From contig CACXCK010000067.1 of NCBI GenBank assembly GCA_902766135.1, positions 1 through 19,854 on the forward strand: a DNA stretch of 19,854 nt, given 5' to 3'. The translations under genes were made by a program, and so were the position numbers. This document shows, piece by piece, positions 14,144 to 19,854 of the stretch; within the stretch, counting starts at the first letter, position 1; each line of letters begins with the position of its first letter. The DNA is from an uncultured Erysipelotrichaceae bacterium. GTDB lineage: Bacteria > Bacillota_I > Bacilli_A > RF39 > UBA660. The notes below the pieces were generated by a model. It saw nothing but the letters and a program-made list of their open reading frames with translations, did not search any database and had not been told where the DNA came from.

Positions 14144-16160
14144 TTAAATCACCTCCTTTCAAAGATACTGTTCTATCAAGTTTAAGAGGATAATTTTTAT
14201 GCGTAACAAAAATAACCGTTTTTCCTTTTAAATAACTATGAATTCCTTTAATTATATCAAGAGAAGTAGCCATATCCACTTCACTTAAACACTCATCAAA
14301 CAAATATATTTTACTCTTCTTTAACAAAGTCCTAGCAAGAATTATCCTTTGTCTTTCCCCACCAGAAACAATTTCTCTATTAACAATAGTTTCATAACCA
14401 AATTTTTTTCTCTGAACCAATTCATCAACATGACAAATATGGCAAACCAAACTAAAAAGGTCTTTTGAAATATTTCGTCCAAACAAAATATTATCTTTAA
14501 TACTTCCAGTTATAATACTTTCGTTCTGTGCTAAATACGTTACATTTAATCTTAAATAATTTACCCCATAGTCATTAATACTATTTCTTCCAATATATAT
14601 ATCACCTTGATATTCACAATACTCTTTAGCTAATAACTTACATAACGTGCTTTTACCAATCCCAGAAGTACCATGTAAATAAACATGTTCACCACTTAAA
14701 ATATTCAAGTTAACACCATTTAAAACCGGATAAATTCCTTGGTAAGCAAAAGAAACATCAAGAAGTTTAATTGAGCCATCAATTATTTTCTTAGAACCAG
14801 AATTATCATCTTCCTTTATTTCCCAAAAATCATTTATCTTCTCTAATATTTGCTTATAATAAAAATATCTAGGTATTAAATCAGCCACTTCCCTTAAAGG
14901 CGTCACAAGATATAAATATAACCCTTGAAAAACAACAAAATCAATGATTGACATATTCCCAAATCTAATTGACCACATTCCAAAAGATATTAATAAAAAA
15001 AACAAAATTTCTAAATAGCTACTTCTAACCCACTCAATTAGAAAAAACTTTTTTTCCTCCTTTTTCTTAACCTCTATATTATTTTTAATACTCAAAAAAA
15101 CTTTCTTTTTATAATAATCATAACTACTTAAATACTTACTAGCAGGAAGAATTTTTATACTATCAAGCATTTTCTCCTTCCAATTTACTTCTTCATCAAT
15201 TGTCTTCATAACTATTTGATATACTCTTTTACCATTAATTAAAGCCAAAATAAAATAAAAAAACATTCCCAAAATTAAAATTAATCCCATTTTTTGATTT
15301 AAATAAAAAAGCATAAAGAAAGCTACCATAGATAATAATAACTGAATTAACGCCGGAATAAGCACACTAAACAAAACTTTCTTTATTTCCTTTACTTCTT
15401 CTAATCTAGTAAGTATTTCACCCTCAGAATATGACATATAATTATTTAAAGGAATATTATACATATGCATAACATATTTTTTTAAAGATGCCAAACTAAT
15501 ATCACTTTCTATCTTGATTCTTGTCCATCCATCAAAAAAATTAATAAACAGCATAAATAAGAGTAAAATACCAAAACAAATAAATAACCAATAAAATGAA
15601 TCAACTTCATTCATAAAAACAACATAATATGAGATAACTATATGACCAGCCATAGATAATAGCTGAATCAAAACAATAAATATAACAACTTTCCAATATT
15701 TAACAAGCCACTCTTTAAAAAAAGTACTCCAAATATTTTTTCTTGTCATTTTAACTACTTTTTTTATTGGTACAGCTTCTAATACTATCCCTTTCCAAAT
15801 ATGCAAAAAGTCTTTCTTAACTATTTTTCTATTTCCCAAAGCTGGATCCATAATATGAATTACATCATTCTTAATATTTAATAAGACCACGAAGTGTTCT
15901 AACCCATTTTCCAAAGTAACATGCAAAATAGCAGGTTTAATAGCATTTTTTAATTCCTCAAAAGAAACCTTTTTTCCAAAGGCTTGAAAACCATACTTTT
16001 TTAAAGTTTCAACCAAATGATAAGCACTACAACCAAATTGATTAGTATAAGTATCAATTCGTAGTGTTTCAATTGGCACATAACCCTTGTAATATTCAAT
16101 TATATATGCTAGACAAGTAATTCCACAATCTCTATAATCTCGTTGCTTTTTTATTTTCAT
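14133..16160 (-). CDS. Bacteriocin-processing ABC exporter with C39 peptidase
   Basis: The 675-residue protein cuts double-glycine leaders and exports the mature peptides. The N-terminal C39 peptidase (1 to about 130) has the QRDYRDCGITC motif with catalytic Cys12, His89 (LEHFVVL) and Asp105 (MDPA). About six membrane helices follow (about 150-430). The ATPase starts near 459: Walker A GTSGIGKST (497-505), signature SGGERQR (599-605), Walker B YLFDE with Asp622-Glu623, and His654 in the H-loop. All catalytic parts are intact. The start is set at ATG 16158-16160, 3 nt after AGAAAGGTGAT; a TTG 11 codons upstream has no ribosome site. The three precursor genes follow directly. No HlyD-type accessory protein is adjacent. 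Confidence 0.93.
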   Translation of the reverse strand: MKIKKQRDYRDCGITCLAYIIEYYKGYVPIETLRIDTYTNQFGCSAYHLVETLKKYGFQAFGKKVSFEELKNAIKPAILHVTLENGLEHFVVLLNIKNDVIHIMDPALGNRKIVKKDFLHIWKGIVLEAVPIKKVVKMTRKNIWSTFFKEWLVKYWKVVIFIVLIQLLSMAGHIVISYYVVFMNEVDSFYWLFICFGILLLFMLFINFFDGWTRIKIESDISLASLKKYVMHMYNIPLNNYMSYSEGEILTRLEEVKEIKKVLFSVLIPALIQLLLSMVAFFMLFYLNQKMGLILILGMFFYFILALINGKRVYQIVMKTIDEEVNWKEKMLDSIKILPASKYLSSYDYYKKKVFLSIKNNIEVKKKEEKKFFLIEWVRSSYLEILFFLLISFGMWSIRFGNMSIIDFVVFQGLYLYLVTPLREVADLIPRYFYYKQILEKINDFWEIKEDDNSGSKKIIDGSIKLLDVSFAYQGIYPVLNGVNLNILSGEHVYLHGTSGIGKSTLCKLLAKEYCEYQGDIYIGRNSINDYGVNYLRLNVTYLAQNESIITGSIKDNILFGRNISKDLFSLVCHICHVDELVQRKKFGYETIVNREIVSGGERQRIILARTLLKKSKIYLFDECLSEVDMATSLDIIKGIHSYLKGKTVIFVTHKNYPLKLDRTVSLKGGDLIAQ

Positions 16161-16245
16161 AATATCACCTTTCTCACTATTACTTATAGCCAAAAAAATG
16201 ATATTTCCTTTTAATAGATTAAAAACTTAGCCTAAAAAAAAACAC

Positions 16246-16971
16246 CTATTTTTTTAAGTATTTTTCTTTACTATGTTCATATTCATTATTCATAATAGCA
16301 AATTCTTTTTCCTTATTCTTCATAATATATGGAAAAGACTCTAATAACCTCTTAGGATATTTTTTCATCCCAGCAATTCTCTTACGAAGCATCTTCTCCA
16401 ATACCCCAGGTATCTTAGTAAGTTTTTCCTTTTTTAAATCCTCAACAATTATTATTCTATATCGTAAATTATATGCCACAACAACTGAATAAATAACATC
16501 TAGTACAAAAATAGCAAAAACAATAAGCCCAATAATTAAAAGTGTTTTAGGCGAAAAAGATAATAAAAAATGATCAATGAAAGGATTAATAAAATAAATA
16601 ATAAGCGGTGTTCCAATCGTAAAGACAAGTATTCCAAGTAAACATATACGTCCATTTAAATTATACTTCATATTACTATAGTCCCACCATCTATTATGAA
16701 ATATCCTCTCAAGTAAATAACTAGTAAAATATTCCAAAATAGCTGTAATAACAGAGGCACAAAGTAACACAATCCATATATATTCCTTAACCGGATCAAG
16801 TGTCCATATAAGAAGTAATGACCCTACTGCATATATAGGAATCATCGGTCCTGTTAAAAAACCCCGATTACTAAACTTATGATCAATAACAATACAACAA
16901 ATAGTTTCAAAAACAAAACCAATTATTCCAAAAATAATAAATTTTAAAAACCAAAACAAAAAATGATACAT
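16246..16971 (-). CDS. CmpB-like putative ABC-transporter membrane protein
   Basis: The 241-residue protein has about five to six membrane segments in its first 170 residues and a basic cytoplasmic tail (about 170-241). Conserved signs of the PF06541 (ABC_trans_CmpB, putative type IV ABC transporter) family are visible: GFVFETICCIV (18-28), RGFLTGPMIPIYAVGS (36-51) and the W-W-D-Y-S followed by LNGRICL near the middle. Its biochemical role is not established in the family. A GGTGGG site precedes the ATG. It lies 85 nt upstream of the bacteriocin exporter on the same strand with only a weak AT-rich hairpin between, so co-transcription is possible, and an immunity role cannot be excluded. Nothing direct supports one. 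Confidence 0.8.
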   Translation of the reverse strand: MYHFLFWFLKFIIFGIIGFVFETICCIVIDHKFSNRGFLTGPMIPIYAVGSLLLIWTLDPVKEYIWIVLLCASVITAILEYFTSYLLERIFHNRWWDYSNMKYNLNGRICLLGILVFTIGTPLIIYFINPFIDHFLLSFSPKTLLIIGLIVFAIFVLDVIYSVVVAYNLRYRIIIVEDLKKEKLTKIPGVLEKMLRKRIAGMKKYPKRLLESFPYIMKNKEKEFAIMNNEYEHSKEKYLKK

Positions 16972-16988
16972 ATTCCCACCTGTCTCTA

Positions 16989-16997
16989 ATTATATCA
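16989..16997 (-). promoter_or_regulatory. Extended -10 promoter of the CmpB-like gene
   Basis: On the minus strand TGATATAAT combines an extended TGn with a perfect TATAAT (16989-16994), about 18 nt upstream of the ATG. The -35 region is poor, as is usual for extended -10 promoters. Confidence 0.6.
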
Positions 16998-17067
16998 TAT
17001 TAATAATCTAAGAGGTAATTTTTTAACAATTTCCATCATATATTAAAATATAAGAAAGGAAAATAAT

Positions 17068-17571
17068 ATGATTAATAAACAAAGCATTTGGTTTGTAACC
17101 CTTTTTAGTTTCATCATTGTCCTATCAATATATTATCTATCTATCAACAATAATTCTCTCCAAGAAATACTTTCTAATCCAACTAATAACACACCTATTC
17201 CGGTTAATAGCGAAATTGAAAGTAGCTCTCTTTTAGTATCCCTTCGTTTAGAAGAAGACGAAAGCGTCCTAAAAGAAATGGAGGATCTAGAATCAATAAT
17301 AATAGACAATACCAAAACAAGTAACGAAAAAAACAATGCCTATAATTCCTTACTAGCTCTCCAAGACAAAAAGAAAGAAGAAGCCAAAATCGAAGCCAAA
17401 ATAAAAGAAATATATCAAATAGATACATTTGTTAAAGTAAAGAATAACACCATTAAAATAACTAGTATTGAGACCAAACACGACGTAGAACTTGCCAATA
17501 AAATAATAAGAACAGTTCAAGAAATGTATAATGAAGAAAAATATATTACCGTCAAATTTGAACAACAATAG
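17068..17571 (+). CDS. spoIIIAH: Stage III sporulation protein AH-like
   Basis: The 167-residue protein starts MINKQSIWFVTLFSF, very like the SpoIIIAH start, with one membrane helix (about 9-27). A Glu/Lys-rich coiled-coil-like region (about 70-125) and the ring-forming C-terminal domain (about 118-165; IDTFVKVKNNTIKI, ANKIIRTVQEM) follow. SpoIIIAH sits in the mother-cell membrane and binds SpoIIQ to form the channel between mother cell and forespore. It is about 50 residues shorter than B. subtilis SpoIIIAH, in the linker. Here it has its own AAGGAAAA site and promoter region facing the CmpB-like gene; the rest of spoIIIA is not adjacent. gerE follows 50 nt later. Confidence 0.88.
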   Translation: MINKQSIWFVTLFSFIIVLSIYYLSINNNSLQEILSNPTNNTPIPVNSEIESSSLLVSLRLEEDESVLKEMEDLESIIIDNTKTSNEKNNAYNSLLALQDKKKEEAKIEAKIKEIYQIDTFVKVKNNTIKITSIETKHDVELANKIIRTVQEMYNEEKYITVKFEQQ

Positions 17572-17621
17572 ACACCATTAAACATGACAATCATAAACTA
17601 TAATGAAAAGTGGTGTCTATT
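17567..17621 (+). promoter_or_regulatory. gerE promoter enclosed by an 11-bp inverted repeat
   Basis: AATAGACACCA (17567-17577) and TGGTGTCTATT (17611-17621) are perfect inverted repeats. The 33-nt interior holds CATAAACTA (17592-17600), which fits the SigK -10 pattern CATAnnnTA, and TATAAT (17599-17604). The right arm carries the weak GGTG ribosome site and abuts the gerE ATG (17622). RNA read through from spoIIIAH could fold and hide this site; RNA started inside would lack the left arm. Confidence 0.6.
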
Positions 17622-17828
17622 ATGCAAAACAAAATTCTAACAATTAGAGAAAAAGAAATATTTGATTTGCTAATTCTTAATTACTCTACTAAAGAAATAG
17701 CAAAAATCTTAAATATCAGTGAAAAAACAGTCCGCAATCACATATCTAATGTAATGCAAAAATTATCTGTAAAAGGAAGAGCAAGTGCTGTAGTAGAATT
17801 AATAAAACTACATGAAATAAATATTTAG
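17622..17828 (+). CDS. gerE: Sporulation transcription factor GerE
   Basis: The 68-residue protein is a stand-alone LuxR-type helix-turn-helix. ILTIREKEIFDLL, STKEIAKILNISEKTVRNHISN and QKLSVKGRASAVVELIKL match B. subtilis GerE nearly residue for residue (SEKTVRNHISNAMQKLGVKGR there). GerE is the last mother-cell regulator of sporulation, acting with SigK on coat genes. I choose ATG 17622 over the in-frame GTG codons at 17610 and 17613: the resulting length fits GerE, and the later start has the GGTG site 6 nt before it. Its stop codon lies in a terminator hairpin. gerM follows, as near gerE in B. subtilis. Confidence 0.92.
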   Translation: MQNKILTIREKEIFDLLILNYSTKEIAKILNISEKTVRNHISNVMQKLSVKGRASAVVELIKLHEINI

Positions 17829-17849
17829 AAAGCATAGTCTTTCTTTTTT
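17827..17849 (+). terminator. Terminator after gerE
   Basis: AGAAAG (17827-17832) and CTTTCT (17839-17844) pair across a 6-nt loop and are followed by a run of six T (17844-17849). It overlaps the gerE stop codon and implies that gerM has its own promoter. Confidence 0.7.
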
Positions 17850-17870
17850 GTTCTCTATTACTTCCCTAAA

Positions 17871-17878
17871 CATACAAT
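17871..17878 (+). promoter_or_regulatory. SigE-type -10 element upstream of gerM
   Basis: CATACAAT matches the SigE -10 consensus CATACAnT and also the SigK form CATAnnnTA. No matching -35 box is seen at the right distance. The expected RNA start (near 17885) would fall on the gerM ribosome site (AAGGTGA, 17884-17890), which weakens the case. Confidence 0.35.
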
Positions 17879-17895
17879 ATAATAAGGTGATTCAT

Positions 17896-18801
17896 TTGAT
17901 AAAAGATATCTTAAAAAAAAGATTAATTATAATATTTATCTCCCTAAGTGTATTTATACTAACCCTCTTATTCCCTGAAATGAACCCCCAAACTAATAAT
18001 TTAACAATTACATATAATTCTACACCATGGTCTCTTTATATTCCTAACAAAGATCAGCTTGCATCTCGAATTACAGTAATGTCAAAAAGTGATAACATAG
18101 AAGATAAAGCAAAAGAAATAATCTCTTACTTAACAATAGGAAGCTCAAACACCATTTACCTTCCAGACGCTTTCTTTCCTATAATCCCTTATAACACAAC
18201 CATAAAAAATATTAAAATAGAAAATAAAATATTACACATTAACTTTAGTAAAGAATTATTATCATTAAATAAAAACAATGCTCGCCTTGCCATAGAATGT
18301 ATTACATACTCCCTTTTAGAAATAGAATCAATAGAAGGTATAATATTATATGTTGATAATGTGCTACTTACAAGTGTTCCTGAAACAAACGAAAGAATAA
18401 CATATCCACTAACCAGACAATTTGGTATCAATAGAATCAATAAGATTCAAAATATCAAAAACACTTCCATAACAACCAGCTATTACAAAGCAAACGAAAA
18501 AAACTACTTCTATTCCATTCCGGTAACAACCATTCAAAACAGTAACCAGAACAAAATCGAAATAGTTATTGAAGAATTAAAAAGTAATCCCCATATCAAA
18601 ACTAATATAACAAGTTATCTCAAAGCTTCAACAGAATTAGAAAACTACGAAACCCTAGAAAACGAAATAAAACTAAGTTTTAAAAATTTATTAGATGAAG
18701 AGATAATAGAAGAAACAACCTACGCCATATCTCTTTCCCTAAGGGATACTCTAAATATTAGCAAAGTTGAAATCACTAAACCTCTTGAACAACCGCAATA
18801 A
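17896..18801 (+). CDS. gerM: GerM-like sporulation protein with two GerMN domains
   Basis: The 301-residue protein has an N-terminal membrane anchor (about 8-28) and two GerMN-type domains (about 45-155 and 175-300). The first is clearest: KAKEIISYLTIGSS, then IENKILHINFSKEL, then IEGIILYVDN. The second ends TTYAISLSLRDTLNISKVEI. GerM is a mother-cell sporulation protein needed for normal cortex formation and germination, thought to act outside the mother-cell membrane. No lipobox Cys is seen, unlike many GerM lipoproteins. I start it at TTG 17896, 6 nt after AAGGTG; an in-frame TTG at 17848 lies in the gerE terminator and has no ribosome site. Its end overlaps the convergent RNase J gene by 26 nt. 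Confidence 0.85.
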   Translation: MIKDILKKRLIIIFISLSVFILTLLFPEMNPQTNNLTITYNSTPWSLYIPNKDQLASRITVMSKSDNIEDKAKEIISYLTIGSSNTIYLPDAFFPIIPYNTTIKNIKIENKILHINFSKELLSLNKNNARLAIECITYSLLEIESIEGIILYVDNVLLTSVPETNERITYPLTRQFGINRINKIQNIKNTSITTSYYKANEKNYFYSIPVTTIQNSNQNKIEIVIEELKSNPHIKTNITSYLKASTELENYETLENEIKLSFKNLLDEEIIEETTYAISLSLRDTLNISKVEITKPLEQPQ

Positions 18802-19854
18802 TCATAGGTTTACAACCAGTCTGTTCATATAAATAAGAACTTAATTCAGAACGAATATCAGTCTTAATTTTATTATAATCAACAAAACCATCAACAATAT
18901 TTTGACTAATAACATCTTCACTAATTACCTTCATTTGATTTATTAATTCCTTAGAATCCTTAACATATATGAACCCTTTAGTAGTAATTTCTGGTCCAAC
19001 AAGTAAAACTTTACTCTTTTTACTAATTGTTGCACTTATTAAAACAATCCCATTATCACTTAACATTTCTCTATCTTTAATAACTAATTCACCAATATCA
19101 TCACTACTCTTACCATCAATCAAAACATCATTAACTTTAATATGTTCATTAGCCTCTTCATACTTACCATCAACAATATTAATAACATCACCATTTTCCT
19201 TTAAGAAAATATTATCTTTAGGAATACCCAATGCATAAGCCACATTAGCATTATTTACCATATATCTATATTCCCCTTTAACTGGAATATAATACTTAGG
19301 ATTAAGAAGTTTTAACATCAGCATTAAATCTTCTTGTGAAGCATGATGAAGGATATTCTTATCCTTAGGAATACTAATAACATTAGCCCCCGCCATAGCA
19401 ATATCATTTTCTAACTTAACAATAGTCTTCTCACTCGAGTCATAACGAGGCTCAGCAAATACTATCGTATCATTTTCTTTTAAAGAAATAAATTTGTCAA
19501 ATCCACCAACAATTTTATTAATCGCTGCATAAGCATTAGCTTTATCATCACATATTAACAAAATTGCATTACTATCATTTATATTAGTTAAATCACCTAT
19601 AACCCCATCTTGAATTTTCAAATATCCTTCTTCGTGAGCAAAATGAATATAATTTTGTAAACGTTTACCCATAATAACAATTTTACGATGCGTATTTAAA
19701 GAAGCATTAAAAATATCTTGAATAGTATATAAATGTGTTGGTAAAACACTAAACATTATTCTGCCTTCATTTTTATTTATAACATCAGCAAAAAATGATT
19801 CTAAACGATGTGTTGGTGAAGTATGCCCATGATGTTCTGAAAAAGATGATTCAG
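18776..19854 (-). CDS. rnj: RNase J family ribonuclease, N-terminus outside window
   Basis: This is the C-terminal 358 residues of an RNase J, a 5'-3' exo- and endoribonuclease of RNA decay in Bacillota. The reading frame runs to the right edge, so the metallo-beta-lactamase motifs are missing only because of the window. Present are the end of that domain (SEHHGHTSP), the beta-CASP start (NEGRIMFSVLPTHLYTIQDI), the nucleotide-region TIVFAEPRYDSSEKT, the conserved HHASQEDLMLML with its His, and PKYYIPVKGEYRYM. The C-terminal domain closes with TGCKPMIIAVVQEV. Whether it is RnjA or RnjB cannot be decided. It converges on gerM with a 26-nt overlap and no terminator between them. Confidence 0.93.
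   Translation of the reverse strand, partial: ESSFSEHHGHTSPTHRLESFFADVINKNEGRIMFSVLPTHLYTIQDIFNASLNTHRKIVIMGKRLQNYIHFAHEEGYLKIQDGVIGDLTNINDSNAILLICDDKANAYAAINKIVGGFDKFISLKENDTIVFAEPRYDSSEKTIVKLENDIAMAGANVISIPKDKNILHHASQEDLMLMLKLLNPKYYIPVKGEYRYMVNNANVAYALGIPKDNIFLKENGDVINIVDGKYEEANEHIKVNDVLIDGKSSDDIGELVIKDREMLSDNGIVLISATISKKSKVLLVGPEITTKGFIYVKDSKELINQMKVISEDVISQNIVDGFVDYNKIKTDIRSELSSYLYEQTGCKPMIIAVVQEV

Noticed and set aside
16161..16193. An 11-codon longer exporter starting at TTG 16193
   Set aside because: It has no ribosome site, while ATG 16160 follows AGAAAGGTGAT and gives a normal C39 N-terminus.
17133..17568. Long antisense reading frames opposite spoIIIAH
   Set aside because: They lack ribosome sites and recognisable domains and are shadows of a well-supported gene.
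17848..17895. A 16-codon longer gerM starting at TTG 17848
   Set aside because: That start lies in the T-run of the gerE terminator; TTG 17896 has an AAGGTG site and places the membrane helix at the N-terminus.

Overview
The window is about 30% GC with short intergenic gaps and standard bacterial genes in which TGA is a stop and Trp is TGG. It looks like a Bacillota genome of the class Bacilli, probably an uncultured, gut-type relative of Erysipelotrichales or RF39-like lineages; that placement is inference. Sporulation genes (spoIIIAH, gerE, gerM, a sigF-like sigma factor, a SpoIIAA-like STAS protein, a DacF-like carboxypeptidase) point to a lineage that forms, or used to form, endospores.

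Layout, left to right, mostly minus strand. (1) 121-3555: a T-box-controlled operon read leftward, with promoter and compact T-box, HD-domain protein, tyrS, a small membrane protein, an RlmI-like methyltransferase and a terminator. (2) 3552-10104: a two-gene surface operon. A type II membrane protein with InlB-type repeats comes first, then a 1629-residue secreted GH5 glycoside hydrolase with five copies of a roughly 120-residue Cys-pair repeat. (3) 10117-11312: a small two-helix membrane protein, a divergent 69-residue helical protein, a lipoprotein and tRNA-Arg(CCU). (4) 11430-13625: dacF, spoIIAA-like and sigF-like genes in the Bacillus order, but with no spoIIAB and with the SpoIIAA phosphorylation serine replaced by Glu. 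(5) 13675-16160: a bacteriocin locus, with a C39-peptidase ABC exporter followed by three tiny genes for double-glycine-leader peptides. (6) 16246-16971: a CmpB-like membrane protein. (7) 17068-18801, plus strand: spoIIIAH, gerE, gerM. (8) 18776-19854: an RNase J gene cut by the right edge.

The strongest new system is region 5. Three unrelated small precursors (37, 44 and 54 residues) each begin with a textbook double-glycine leader and have near-identical Shine-Dalgarno sites. They sit 15 nt apart directly behind a transporter whose leader-cleaving Cys-His-Asp triad is intact. The first starts at TTG inside the end of the transporter gene. No immunity gene is evident. Other points of interest are the spoIIA operon without its anti-sigma kinase, a hairpin that encloses the gerE promoter and hides its ribosome site, a very short tyrosine-type T-box, and the repeat and calcium-loop architecture of the GH5 protein.
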